From Microbacterium sp. RU1D (GTDB lineage: Bacteria; Actinomycetota; Actinomycetes; Actinomycetales; Microbacteriaceae): DNA of 64,000 bases. The notes below the pieces were generated by a model. It searched no databases. It saw nothing but the letters and a program-made list of their open reading frames with translations, and was not told the DNA's origin. The stretch's first letter is position 1; each line of letters opens with the position of its first letter. Shown here piece by piece: positions 23,986 to 33,025 of this stretch. Location: contig NZ_FTPQ01000001.1 of the NCBI RefSeq assembly GCF_900156435.1, positions 1,178,001-1,242,000 of the forward strand. The letters are read 5' to 3'. The position numbers and the translations under genes were made by a program.

Positions 23986-26418
23986 ATGACCGACGCCTCC
24001 ACGCCCCTCATCGTCGGCGGTTCCGCACCGTCGGCCGCCCGACCCGACGCCGATCTGCTCGAGGGGCTGAACGGTCCGCAACGGGAGGCCGTCACCTACC
24101 GCGGCCAGGCGCTGCTCATCGTCGCGGGCGCCGGCTCGGGCAAGACGAGCGTGCTCACCCGCCGCATCGCCTCGCTGCTGCGCACGCGCGAGGCGTACCC
24201 CAGCCAGATCCTCGCGATCACCTTCACCAACAAGGCCGCGGGCGAGATGCGCGAGCGCGTGCATCAGCTGATCGGGCAGAAGGCCGACGGCATGTGGATC
24301 TCGACGTTCCACTCCGCGTGCGTGCGCATCCTGCGCCGCGAGGCGGAGCAGTTCGGCTTCACCAAGTCGTTCACGATCTACGACTCCGGCGACTCACGGG
24401 CGCTCATCAAGCGTCTCGTGAAGGAGCACGAGGGCGACTCCTTCGGCCTCACCCCGGCCGGCACGCAGAGCCGCATCTCGAAGCTCAAGAACGAGCTGGC
24501 GGATGCCGAGTCGTACGCGCGCTCCGCCAACATGAGCGACCCCGCCGAGCGGATCTTCGTCGAGATCTTCTCGTCGTACCAGCGCGAGCTGCAGCGGGCC
24601 AATGCCTTCGACTTCGACGACCTCATCGCGCAGACCGTCTACCTCTTCCGCGCGTTCCCGCAAGTCGCCGACGTCTACCGAAAGCGGTTCCGGCACATCC
24701 TGGTCGACGAGTATCAGGACACGAACCACGCGCAGTACGCGCTCATCCACGAGCTGACCCGGCCCCCGGGGTCCGACGCCGAGCCGTTCTCCTCCGGCGG
24801 CATGATGATCTTCGACGCCGAGCCGGCCGGAGAGGATGCGGCGTCCCTCACCGTCGTCGGTGACTCCGACCAGTCGATCTACGCGTTCCGCGGCGCCGAC
24901 ATCCGCAACATCAGCGAGTTCGAGCGCGACTACCCGGGCGCCAAGGTCGTGCTGCTCGAGCAGAACTACCGCTCGACGCAGAACATCCTCTCGGCCGCCA
25001 ACGCCGTCATTGCGAACAACTTCGATCGCAAAGACAAGAAGCTCTGGACCGATGTCGGCGCTGGAGACCCCATCATCGGCTTCACCGGCTACTCGCAGCA
25101 CGACGAGGCGCAGTTCGTCGCCGACGAGATCGAAGCGCTGCACAAGAAGGGCGTCGATTACTCCGGGGTGGCGGTGTTCTATCGCACCAACTCGCAGTCA
25201 CGTGCTCTGGAAGAGATCTTCATCCGCTCCGCGGTGCCCTACAAGATCATGGGCGGCACCAAGTTCTACGAGCGCGCCGAGATCAAGGACGCCCTCGCCT
25301 ACCTCGTGGCGGTCGCCAACCCGGCCGATTCGATGGCGCTGCGCCGCATCCTGAACCGACCGCGACGCGGCATCGGCGACGTGACCGAGACGGCGATCGC
25401 CCGGTACGCGGCCGAGCACGACATCACCTTCCGCGACGCCCTGGCCAACTCGCCGCAGCTCGGCGTCGGCCCGAAGCTGCAGAAAGCCATCGACCAGCTC
25501 GACGCGGTGCTCACCGAGGCCACGGCGGTCATGCTGCCGACATCCGGAGAGCTCGCCCCCTCCACCTCGGTCACCCAGGGGCTCACGCTGCTGCTCAACA
25601 AGAGCGGCTACTTCGACGCCCTGCGCGCCAGCAAAGACCCGCAAGACGAAGCGCGCCTCGAGAACCTCGACGAGCTCATCGCGGTGACGCGCGAATTCGC
25701 GCGCAACAACCCCGAGGGAACGATCATCGACTTCCTCACCGAGGTGACCCTCGTGGCGGATGCCGACGACCTCGACGACGCGTCGGGCTCGGTCTCGCTC
25801 ATGACCCTTCACACCGCGAAGGGCCTCGAGTACGACGCGGTGTTCCTCACCGGCGTCGAGGAAGACCTGCTGCCGCACCGCATCTCGGCCAACGAGCCCG
25901 GCGGGCCGCAGGAGGAGCGGCGCCTGTTCTACGTCGGCATCACGCGTGCCCGCAAACGCCTGCACGTCTCGCTCGCGATGACCCGCGCGCAATTCGGCGA
26001 GGTCACGGTGGCCATGCCGAGTCGGTTCCTGCAGGAGATCCCCGCCGACCTCATCGACTGGCGCCAGTCGCCCGGCGACGTCAACGGCCGCGGCGGCTCG
26101 CAGTCGCGCGCACTCAACGCGCGCGGTCGGCGTCCCGGTCAACCCGGCGGCGGCAACCGCTACGGCGACGACCTCGTCCCGCTGCCCAAGCGCGCGCCGG
26201 CCGACCCGAGCAAGTTCCCGAACCGCATCCCGGCGAAGGTCCGCGACAACGGCGACATGCAGCTCGCGGCGGGCGATCGCATCCGCCACGACGACTTCGG
26301 CGAGGGTCGCGTGGATGCCGTCACCGGCGAGGGCGCGAAGCGCGTGGCGCACGTGCGCTTCGACACCGTGGGGCCGAAGAAGCTGCTGGTGAAGATCGCG
26401 CCGATCGCAAAGCTGTAG
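23986..26418 (+). CDS. pcrA: UvrD/PcrA-type ATP-dependent DNA helicase
   Basis: An 810-residue superfamily 1 helicase of PcrA/UvrD length. Walker A is AGAGSGKT (residues 47-54), followed by FTNKAAGEM (Ia), VDEYQDTN (II), GDSDQSIYAFRGAD (III), EQNYRST (IV), LHTAKGLEYDAVFLTGVEEDLLPH (V) and RRLFYVGITRARKRL (VI). The C-terminal region holds a Gly/Arg-rich linker and the PcrA tail (GDRIRHDDFGEGRV…VRFDTVGPKKLLVKIAPIAKL), which in PcrA contacts RNA polymerase. It acts 3'→5' in repair and in removing RecA. The ATG at 23986 is family-like; upstream is only the spacer. Confidence 0.95.
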   Translation: MTDASTPLIVGGSAPSAARPDADLLEGLNGPQREAVTYRGQALLIVAGAGSGKTSVLTRRIASLLRTREAYPSQILAITFTNKAAGEMRERVHQLIGQKADGMWISTFHSACVRILRREAEQFGFTKSFTIYDSGDSRALIKRLVKEHEGDSFGLTPAGTQSRISKLKNELADAESYARSANMSDPAERIFVEIFSSYQRELQRANAFDFDDLIAQTVYLFRAFPQVADVYRKRFRHILVDEYQDTNHAQYALIHELTRPPGSDAEPFSSGGMMIFDAEPAGEDAASLTVVGDSDQSIYAFRGADIRNISEFERDYPGAKVVLLEQNYRSTQNILSAANAVIANNFDRKDKKLWTDVGAGDPIIGFTGYSQHDEAQFVADEIEALHKKGVDYSGVAVFYRTNSQSRALEEIFIRSAVPYKIMGGTKFYERAEIKDALAYLVAVANPADSMALRRILNRPRRGIGDVTETAIARYAAEHDITFRDALANSPQLGVGPKLQKAIDQLDAVLTEATAVMLPTSGELAPSTSVTQGLTLLLNKSGYFDALRASKDPQDEARLENLDELIAVTREFARNNPEGTIIDFLTEVTLVADADDLDDASGSVSLMTLHTAKGLEYDAVFLTGVEEDLLPHRISANEPGGPQEERRLFYVGITRARKRLHVSLAMTRAQFGEVTVAMPSRFLQEIPADLIDWRQSPGDVNGRGGSQSRALNARGRRPGQPGGGNRYGDDLVPLPKRAPADPSKFPNRIPAKVRDNGDMQLAAGDRIRHDDFGEGRVDAVTGEGAKRVAHVRFDTVGPKKLLVKIAPIAKL

Positions 26419-26449
26419 CCCGCGTTCATCGTGCCGGGCGCTGAAGTTC

Positions 26450-26521
26450 CGGTTTGGGGCGCGATTCTCCGTTCGGGGCGCGAAATCGTCCGCCCCGAAC
26501 GAAAAGCCGCGCCCCAAACCG
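26450..26521. repeat. Nested palindrome, intergenic repeat family A
   Basis: Outer arms CGGTTTGGGGCGCG (26450-26463) pair with 26508-26521 (14 bp). An independent inner stem CGTTCGGGGCG (26470-26480) pairs with 26491-26501 (11 bp). The two unpaired connectors differ (ATTCTC and AAAAGC). The whole unit could form a long hairpin with an internal loop. A diverged copy lies at 3945-4012. It sits 31 bases after pcrA and may also end that transcript. Confidence 0.82.
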
Positions 26522-26589
26522 CCGGGGATGCCCTCGCCCGCCGCCACGCTCCGGGCCTGGCCCCCGACCCGCCCGGATAGGCTGGCGGA

Positions 26590-27702
26590 ATGGCTCTCTT
26601 CTCGCGCCGCAAGAAGTCCGACTCCGACGACGCATCGGTCGACCGGCCCGACACCACGATCGAACCGGGCGAGCAGCCCGTCGATCCCACCGGCCCCAGC
26701 GACGCCGCTCCGGCCGCCGACACGACCCCGGAGGCCCCGGACGCCGCAACGCCCACGGTCGGCATCTCGATGTCGTCGTTCCGCGGGGTGGGTGCCGGCC
26801 CCGAGCCCGCGCCGTCGCTGACGAACGCGCCGCCGGTCGCCGCGCGGCCCTCGGCCCGTCAGCCCGGTCCGATGGAGGCCCCGGAGGCTCCTGAGACGGT
26901 GCAGGGCCTGCGCGACAACGCGCTGCTCGGCAACGCCCTCGCCGAGATCACGGGGCAGCCCGAGCCCGCGCAGCTGCTCAACGTCGCCCGCCAGTTCTTG
27001 CAGGGACACGTGTTCCTGCGCGTGAAGGGCGACGCCCGCGCATTGCTCGCCGAGGGCAAGGACCTCCCGCTCGCCGTCGCCAACCGCGGTGACGAGCAGC
27101 TCGTGCTCGCCTACAGCGGCGGCCTCGCGCTTCGCGCGAGCGTCGAGGCCGACGGCGACCACGACACCTCCGCGATGGGCCAGCCGGTCATGGCGCTGCT
27201 GCGCCACGTCCTGTCCGGCCCGTACGCCGGCATCGTGCTCGACCCGGCATCCGGCGACAACCGCGCCGTGCTGCCGAAGGCGCTGCTCGAGCGCATGGTC
27301 GCCGAGGTCGACCCCGAACTGCGCATCAAGACCGCCCTGTGCGACGCGCGCACCGACGAGACGGTCCCCGCGATCGTCGACGCCATCATCGCCGAAGCGC
27401 CGATGTGGATCGCCGTGAACCGCACCGAGGAGGGCGGACCGATCGGCGTCGCCGAATCGCGCTCGGCCGCGGGCGAGCGCTTCCTCGAGGTGTTCAGCCA
27501 CCCGCTCGAACTCCTCGCCCTCGGACGCGGCGACCAGCCGCTGCCCATCAGCCGAGCGCAGCTGTCGAAGGCCCTCGCCAGCGACCCCGCGCTCACCGGC
27601 ATCCTGGTCGACCCGGCCGGGCCCTGGATCCGCCTCACGCGCGAGCAGCTCGCACCCGTCATCGACCTCGCAGAGAAGGATGCCGCCGCCGCGGAGTCCT
27701 GA
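26590..27702 (+). CDS. SseB-family protein
   Basis: A 370-residue protein. Residues 1-105 are a Pro/Ala/Asp-rich, probably disordered leader with a basic start (MALFSRRKKSD). Two SseB_N-type domains follow (LLGNALAEITGQPEPAQLLNVARQFLQGHVFLRVKGDARAL… and a second half with LPKALLERMVAEVDPELRIKTAL). SseB proteins are of uncertain function; the E. coli namesake was linked to serine-sensitivity. No membrane segment is present. A strong terminator follows 8 bases after the stop. Confidence 0.78.
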   Translation: MALFSRRKKSDSDDASVDRPDTTIEPGEQPVDPTGPSDAAPAADTTPEAPDAATPTVGISMSSFRGVGAGPEPAPSLTNAPPVAARPSARQPGPMEAPEAPETVQGLRDNALLGNALAEITGQPEPAQLLNVARQFLQGHVFLRVKGDARALLAEGKDLPLAVANRGDEQLVLAYSGGLALRASVEADGDHDTSAMGQPVMALLRHVLSGPYAGIVLDPASGDNRAVLPKALLERMVAEVDPELRIKTALCDARTDETVPAIVDAIIAEAPMWIAVNRTEEGGPIGVAESRSAAGERFLEVFSHPLELLALGRGDQPLPISRAQLSKALASDPALTGILVDPAGPWIRLTREQLAPVIDLAEKDAAAAES

Positions 27703-27710
27703 GCACTCGA

Positions 27711-27751
27711 CGACAGCGGGCCGCCCCCGTCCGGGGAGCGGCCCGCTGTCG
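27711..27751. terminator. Bidirectional terminator
   Basis: CGACAGCGGGCCGC (27711-27724) pairs perfectly with 27738-27751 (14 bp) and is followed by TTTCTC on the plus strand. It lies between the convergent SseB-like and DUF1684 genes and is the best terminator in the window. Confidence 0.88.
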
Positions 27752-27780
27752 TTTCTCAGGAATGCAGAGCGGCCTGGCCG

Positions 27781-28407
27781 TCACACCCCGTACAGCTCGC
27801 CGACGGGAACCGCCACCGGCAGCACATTCCCCGCGGGGGCGAGCGGGCACGCCCACATCGGGTCGTACGCACACGACGGGTTGTACGCGAAGTTGAAGTC
27901 GATGACGAGGCTGTCGGGCGCGGATCCGCGGCCGAGGTCGGCGCCCTTGATGGTGTCGAGCAGGTAGCGTCCGCCGCCGTACGTGCCGCCCGGCCGGCCG
28001 GCTGCGGCGTCGCGCACGGGCACGAACAGTCCGCCGCCGTACGACGTCAGCCGCCACACGTCGAGGGAGCCGGTGTCGGGCAGCTCCACGCGGCCGATGC
28101 GCTCGAAACCGACCTCGCCGTCGGTCCCGGTGGTCGCGACGAACGACGCCTCATCCGCGTCGAGCAGCGGCACCTCGAAACGCCACACCGCGTCGTAGGG
28201 GGCGAGGGGAAGCCCCTCGAACCCGTCGCGCTGCTCCGGGAGCAGGGGAGTGGCGGGGTGATCGGCGAACAGCGCGTCGCGCTCGATGCGCCAGAGCTCG
28301 TGGGCGTCTTCGGGATCGTCGGCTTCGCGCACGGCGTCGTACAGCGCGAACACGCGGCGGCGCCAGTCGGCGATGTCGAGGGCGGTGCGGGCGGCGGCGG
28401 TGGTCAT
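27781..28407 (-). CDS. DUF1684 family protein
   Basis: A 208-residue soluble protein of the DUF1684 family. Landmarks are WRRRVFALYDAVR at the start, ELWRIERDALFADHPATPLLPEQRDGFEGLPLAPYD, RLTSYGGGLFVPVRDA, GRYLLDTIKGADLG and the end DFNFAYNPSCAYDPMWACPLAPAGN. The function is unknown. The ATG at 28407 was chosen from family length; the frame stays open a long way upstream, antisense to the next gene. It diverges from a LigD-type polymerase gene. Confidence 0.88.
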   Translation of the reverse strand: MTTAAARTALDIADWRRRVFALYDAVREADDPEDAHELWRIERDALFADHPATPLLPEQRDGFEGLPLAPYDAVWRFEVPLLDADEASFVATTGTDGEVGFERIGRVELPDTGSLDVWRLTSYGGGLFVPVRDAAAGRPGGTYGGGRYLLDTIKGADLGRGSAPDSLVIDFNFAYNPSCAYDPMWACPLAPAGNVLPVAVPVGELYGV

Positions 28408-28521
28408 GTCTCGAGCGTAGGACGGGACGGGATGCCGGGGCCCGGGGTGGACACGGACCCCACGGCGACCCCGCATCGCAACGGGCAGACACGGCGCCCG
28501 CGCGCGCGTTAGCGTCGGCAC

Positions 28522-29547
28522 ATGGCATCCCCTCGCATCACCCTGACCGTGCCGGGCCCCGACGGCGACCGCGAGGTCGGCATCTCGAACCCCGACCGCG
28601 TGCTCTGGCCGGAGGTCGCGATCACCAAGCGCGAGCTGGCCGAGTACCTCATCGCGGTGGGCGACCCGTTCATCGCGGCGAACGGGCACCGGCCCGTGTC
28701 GCTCGAACGTTTCCCCGAGGGCGTGGGCGGCGAGGCGTTCTTCTCGAAGAACCCGCCGAAGGGGGCGCCGGCCTTCGTCGAGGCCGTGACAGTCACCTAC
28801 AACAGCGGGCGGCGGCATCCGCAGCTCTTCCTCGGCGAGATCGCCTCGGCCGTGTGGGCCGCGCAGATGAACACGATCGTGTTCCACCCGTGGGCCTCGC
28901 TCGCGAGCGACCCCGACCACCCCGTCGAACTGCGCATCGACCTCGACCCGCAGCCGGGCACCGGCATTGCGGAGGCCGTCACCGCGGCGCACGAGCTGCG
29001 GGTCGTGCTGCGCGAGGCGGGCCTCGAGCCCTGGATCAAGACGAGCGGCAACCGCGGCCTGCACGTGTTCTGCCCCATCGAGCCCACGCACGAATTCCTC
29101 GACGTGCGGCACGCCGTCATCGCCGCCGCGCGCGAACTGGAACGACGGATGCCGGATGCCGTGACCACCAGCTGGTGGAAGGAGGAGCGGGGCGAACGCA
29201 TCTTCGTCGACTTCAACCAGGCCAACCGCGACCGCACGATGGCCGGCGCGTACTCGCCCCGGGCTCTGCCCACCGCGACCGTGTCGACCCCGGTGACCTG
29301 GGACGAACTCGACGGCCTCGACCCCCTCGCGTTCACGGTGCGCTCCGTGCCGGAGCGGTTGGCATCCATGGGCGATCCGTGGGAGAACTTCGCCGCTCAG
29401 CCCGGACGCATCGACACGTTGCTGGAGTGGTGGCAGCGCGACGTCGACAACGGACTCGGCGAGCTGCCGTTCCCACCGGAGTTCCCGAAGATGCCCGGCG
29501 AGCCGCCTCGCGTGCAGCCGTCGCGGGCGAAGACGCCGGCGGAGTGA
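28522..29547 (+). CDS. LigD-type primase-polymerase domain protein (second copy)
   Basis: A 341-residue stand-alone PolDom protein, clearly related to that at 6756-7985 but shorter. Catalytic acids are in RIDLDPQPG (Asp140, Asp142), the His is in SGNRGLHVF and the third acid in IFVDFNQANRDRT. SFEGVGGEAFFSKN-type sequence (PEGVGGEAFFSKNPP) replaces the phosphate-binding loop seen in the other copy (KGLDQEPFFQKRVP). It ends in a short basic tail. It may serve NHEJ-like repair together with the ligase at 31977-33020. The ATG follows a weak ribosome site (GTCGGCAC). Confidence 0.88.
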   Translation: MASPRITLTVPGPDGDREVGISNPDRVLWPEVAITKRELAEYLIAVGDPFIAANGHRPVSLERFPEGVGGEAFFSKNPPKGAPAFVEAVTVTYNSGRRHPQLFLGEIASAVWAAQMNTIVFHPWASLASDPDHPVELRIDLDPQPGTGIAEAVTAAHELRVVLREAGLEPWIKTSGNRGLHVFCPIEPTHEFLDVRHAVIAAARELERRMPDAVTTSWWKEERGERIFVDFNQANRDRTMAGAYSPRALPTATVSTPVTWDELDGLDPLAFTVRSVPERLASMGDPWENFAAQPGRIDTLLEWWQRDVDNGLGELPFPPEFPKMPGEPPRVQPSRAKTPAE

Positions 29548-29660
29548 CGCGGGGGAGCGGGTCGGGCCTGACGGCCGGGTCGCTCCGCAACGGGCGGCAC
29601 GGTCCGACGCGCCGCGCGTTCCGCTGCCGGGCGCCGCGGGGGCGATCGCTGCGGTCCGCC

Positions 29661-30617
29661 TCAGCCGCCGGACGCCAACGCGTCGCCGGCGGCGCTGCGG
29701 TAGTACAGCACCGCCCGGCCGTAGCGGGCGCGGTTGAGCAGGCCGGCGCGTTCCATCACGCGCAGGTGCTGGTTGATCGCGGACGTCGAGACGTCGAGGC
29801 GCAGAGCGAGATCCGTGGAGGATGCCGGCTCGCCCAGCGCCGCGAGAAGGATCGAGCGCGTGCGCCCGAGGAGATCGGAGACGGCGTCGGGCTCGGGCTG
29901 CGTGCTGCGCGACCACATCGCGCCCTGCCCGCGCGCGGGATACATGACCGTGGGCGGGAGGTCGTCGTCGATGGGGGTCGAGACGCGGACCGTGAACATC
30001 GAGGGCACGAGGGTGAGGCCGTCGCCGAGCACGGGACGGCGGCGGATATCGGGGTTCCACAGGCGCACGTCGAGGTGGCGGCCGTCATAGCGGGCGGCAT
30101 CCGAGAGACCGTTGAGGACGGCGCCCATGCCCGATTGCGCGGCGATGCGTCCGCGGTACGCGATGTCGGCCCGCAGCACCGCGCTCATGCGCGCCCAGTG
30201 CGGGGCGAAGCAGAGATCCCACGCGGTGGCCAGCGCGCGCTGCAGACGGGCCATGACGAGGTCGTGCCGCCCGCGGAACACCGGGGGAATCTCGCCGTGG
30301 ACGCGCTCGAGGTCGGCGACGAAGCGCGCTCGGGGGATGCGCCCGAGCTTGAGCAGTTCGTCGTCGAGCGAGGTCAGCGGCGACGACGGGCGGGGGTTGA
30401 CGAAGTCCGCCGTCCACTTGCGGTCGTTGACGAGCGCGAGCAGAACCTCGAGGTCGAGCAGAGGGCGCACCGACGCGATGCGCTCGAGCCACGGTCGCTG
30501 GAGGGGGAAGCCGTCGGGCTGCGACAGAGCGCGGAGCCCGAGGCCGAGTTCCGACAGCGGCGAGATGCCGAAGCGGATCGCCGAGATGTCGGCGGCCTCC
30601 ATCTCGTACCGGATCAT
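29661..30617 (-). CDS. ArsR-like winged-helix regulator with large N-terminal domain
   Basis: A 318-residue regulator. The DNA-binding domain is at the C-terminus (LLGRTRSILLAALGEPASSTDLALRLDVSTSAINQHLRVMERAGLLNRARYGRAVLYYRSA, about 245-310). It is preceded by a domain (IRFGISPLSELGLGLRAL … HLDVRLWNPDIRR … LGDGLTLVPSMF) found in DUF5937-type ArsR regulators. The ATG at 30617 was preferred; a second ATG lies five codons on. It diverges from an MFS transporter by 55 bases and probably controls it. Confidence 0.83.
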   Translation of the reverse strand: MIRYEMEAADISAIRFGISPLSELGLGLRALSQPDGFPLQRPWLERIASVRPLLDLEVLLALVNDRKWTADFVNPRPSSPLTSLDDELLKLGRIPRARFVADLERVHGEIPPVFRGRHDLVMARLQRALATAWDLCFAPHWARMSAVLRADIAYRGRIAAQSGMGAVLNGLSDAARYDGRHLDVRLWNPDIRRRPVLGDGLTLVPSMFTVRVSTPIDDDLPPTVMYPARGQGAMWSRSTQPEPDAVSDLLGRTRSILLAALGEPASSTDLALRLDVSTSAINQHLRVMERAGLLNRARYGRAVLYYRSAAGDALASGG

Positions 30618-30672
30618 GAAGCTCCACGCTACATCTATTGAGCGCACGCGCCGCGCCTGGATCAATGAGGGG

Positions 30673-31953
30673 GTGACCAGTACGATCCCGACCGTCCCCC
30701 TGAGAACCCTCGTGCAGACGGATCGGACTCTGCGCCGCCTCCTCACCGTCACCCTCGTCGACACGCTGGGCCGCGGGGCATTCTTCACGCTGACGACGCT
30801 GTACCTGACTCTCATCGTGGGCCTCGAGCCTGTCACGGTCGGCATCGGCCTCACGATCGCCGGGGCGGTGGGCGTCGCGAGCTCCCTGACATTCGGACAC
30901 CTCTCCGACCGCCTCAGCGCGCGGAGGATGCTCGTCGTCCTGCACATCGTGCAGGGCGCGGCGCTTATCGGTTACCTCTTCGTCCGCGACCTCCCGACGC
31001 TGGTGATCGTCGCCTCCCTCGTCCTGCTCGCGCAGCAGGGCGGGGGGAGCGTGCGCTCCTCGGTCGTCGGGCGGGCGTTCCGCGGCGAGGACCGGGTGCG
31101 CATCCGCGCGACCATGCGGACCGTCACGAACGTCGGCATCGGTGTCGGCACCGCGGTCGCCGCCGTCCCCCTCGCGCTCGGCACGCCGTTCGCCTTCCAT
31201 TTGACGATGACGATCGCGGGGTCGCTCTTCCTGCTGTCCGCGGTGCTCGTCGCCGGTCTCGATCCCGAGCGCGTCGACCTCCGCCGTGAGGTCCCGGATG
31301 CCGAGACCCCGTCCGCCGCAGCGGTCGCTGTCGTGCGGAGTCCCTACCGCGACCCGCGCTTCCTGTGGCTGACCGTGCTGATGGGGGTTTTCGGCATCCA
31401 GTTCGGGGTGTTCGAGATCGGTGTGCCGCTGTGGGTCGTCGCGCACACGATCGCCGCCGATGTGGTGGTCAGCCCACTGCTGTTGGTCAACACGGTCGTC
31501 GTGGTGCTGCTGCAGGTGCGGATGAGCCGCGGGACCGGAACGTTCCGCGGGGCGGGGCGCGCGATGACCCGCGCCGGGTGGCTCATGGTCGCCGCGTGCG
31601 CCCTGTGGGCGGGAGCCGGGTGGGTCCGCGGTGAAGGGTGGGGGCCCGCGACGGCGGTGATCGTCGTGCTGCTCGCCGCGGCCGTGGTCCACTCGCTGGC
31701 CGAGATCACCTCGAGCGCGGCGGGCTGGAGTTTGAGCTTCGACCTCGCGCCGCAGGAGCGCATGGGCAGCTACCAGGGCGTCTACGGCACGGGATATGCG
31801 GTCGGAGCGATGATCGCGCCGGCCGTCGTCACCCTGACGGCGATCGACCTCGGTACCGCCGGGTGGGCGATCCTCGCCGCGATGTTCGCAGCGGCCGCGG
31901 CCGGCGTCGTCGTGATCGCCCGGCGGGCGGCGGATGCCACGGAGGTGCGCTGA
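30673..31953 (+). CDS. MFS transporter
   Basis: A 426-residue, 12-helix major facilitator. The loop between helices 2 and 3 has the family motif (FGHLSDRLSARRMLVV). The pattern resembles drug:H+ antiporters; the substrate is unknown. The GTG at 30673 follows GAGG and begins just before LLTVTLVDTLGRGAFF; the open frame upstream overlaps the divergent regulator. Neighbouring ATTGA (30637-30641) and TCAAT (30661-30665) could be weak operator halves. Confidence 0.86.
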   Translation: MTSTIPTVPLRTLVQTDRTLRRLLTVTLVDTLGRGAFFTLTTLYLTLIVGLEPVTVGIGLTIAGAVGVASSLTFGHLSDRLSARRMLVVLHIVQGAALIGYLFVRDLPTLVIVASLVLLAQQGGGSVRSSVVGRAFRGEDRVRIRATMRTVTNVGIGVGTAVAAVPLALGTPFAFHLTMTIAGSLFLLSAVLVAGLDPERVDLRREVPDAETPSAAAVAVVRSPYRDPRFLWLTVLMGVFGIQFGVFEIGVPLWVVAHTIAADVVVSPLLLVNTVVVVLLQVRMSRGTGTFRGAGRAMTRAGWLMVAACALWAGAGWVRGEGWGPATAVIVVLLAAAVVHSLAEITSSAAGWSLSFDLAPQERMGSYQGVYGTGYAVGAMIAPAVVTLTAIDLGTAGWAILAAMFAAAAAGVVVIARRAADATEVR

Positions 31954-31976
31954 GCGGAGGCGGCGATGTCGAGGCG

Positions 31977-33020
31977 TCAGTCGAGAACGTCGCCCAGGTC
32001 GTAGGAGGTCACCGCGTCGAGCTGCGCGAAGGTGCACGAGCGGGCGTCGCGGTCGGGACGCCACCGGTCGAACTGCACGGTGTGGCGGAAACGCATCCCC
32101 TCGAGCTGGTCGTAACGCACCTCGAGTACGCGCTCGGGACGAAGCCGCACGAACGATACGTCTTTGGAGGCCGAGAAGCGCGAACGATCGGTCTCGCCGG
32201 TGACGGCGGCGCCCTCGTCATCGCGTTCGACGTACGGCTCGAGCTCGTCGATCAACTCGCGGCGGCGTTTGTCGGTGAAGGCGGACGCGCCACCGACACC
32301 GTGCAGGCGACCGTCGTCGTCGTAGAGTCCGAGCAACAGCGAGCCCACGCCCTCGCCCGACTTGTGGATGCGGTACCCGAGCAGCACGACATCGGCGGTG
32401 CGGGCGTGCTTGATCTTGAACATCGTGCGCTTGTTCGGCGCATAGGGCTGCGCGAGCGGCTTGGCGATCACCCCGTCGAGACCGGCGCCCTCGAACTCGG
32501 CCAGCCACCGGCGCGCCAGGTCGGGATCGTCGGTGGTGCGGGTGACATGCACCGGGTGCGGCACGTCTCCGAGCAGGTCGACCAGCTGCGCACGACGCTC
32601 GGCGAACGGCTCTCCCTGCAGGTCGCGCTCGCCGCGGGCGAGCAGGTCGAAGGCGATGAACATCGCCGGCGTCTCCTCGGCGAGCATGTTCACCCGAGAG
32701 GCCGCGGGGTGGATGCGCTGCGACAGCGACTCCCAGTCGAGCCGCTGTGCCCCGGCCTCACCGCGCGCCACGACGACCTCGCCGTCGATGAGGCACGGTT
32801 CGGGCAGAAGGCGGGCGAAGGCCTCGACGAGCTCGGGGAAGTAGCGGGTGAGGGGCTTCGCGCCCCGGCTGCCGATCTCGACGTCGGTGCCGTCCCAGGA
32901 AACGAGTGCGCGGAAGCCGTCCCACTTGGGCTCGTAGCTGAAGCCCCCGGCGACCTTGGCGTGGTCGGGAACTTCTGGCACCGATTTCGCCAGCATCGGT
33001 GCGGGAATGTCGTGGGCCAT
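31977..33020 (-). CDS. ATP-dependent DNA ligase (LigC/LigD-ligase type)
   Basis: A 347-residue ligase. The adenylated lysine is in EPKWDGFR (Lys32). Motif III is visible as LIDGEVV (Glu81), motif IV as GLDGVIAK and motif V as MFKIKH. The C-terminal OB fold (GVGSLLLGLYDDDGRLHGVGGASAFTDKRR) ends in RFRHTVQFDRWRPDR. Length and order match mycobacterial LigC-like single-unit ligases. The ATG at 33020 lies 5 bases past the AI-2E transporter stop, so the two share a transcript. Two LigD-type polymerases in this window could be partners. Confidence 0.92.
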   Translation of the reverse strand: MAHDIPAPMLAKSVPEVPDHAKVAGGFSYEPKWDGFRALVSWDGTDVEIGSRGAKPLTRYFPELVEAFARLLPEPCLIDGEVVVARGEAGAQRLDWESLSQRIHPAASRVNMLAEETPAMFIAFDLLARGERDLQGEPFAERRAQLVDLLGDVPHPVHVTRTTDDPDLARRWLAEFEGAGLDGVIAKPLAQPYAPNKRTMFKIKHARTADVVLLGYRIHKSGEGVGSLLLGLYDDDGRLHGVGGASAFTDKRRRELIDELEPYVERDDEGAAVTGETDRSRFSASKDVSFVRLRPERVLEVRYDQLEGMRFRHTVQFDRWRPDRDARSCTFAQLDAVTSYDLGDVLD

Positions 33021-33025
33021 CGCGG

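Noticed and set aside
28408..30060. Long upstream extension of the DUF1684 frame
   Set aside because: The DUF1684 family begins at 28407; the extension is antisense to the LigD-type polymerase gene and unlike any protein.
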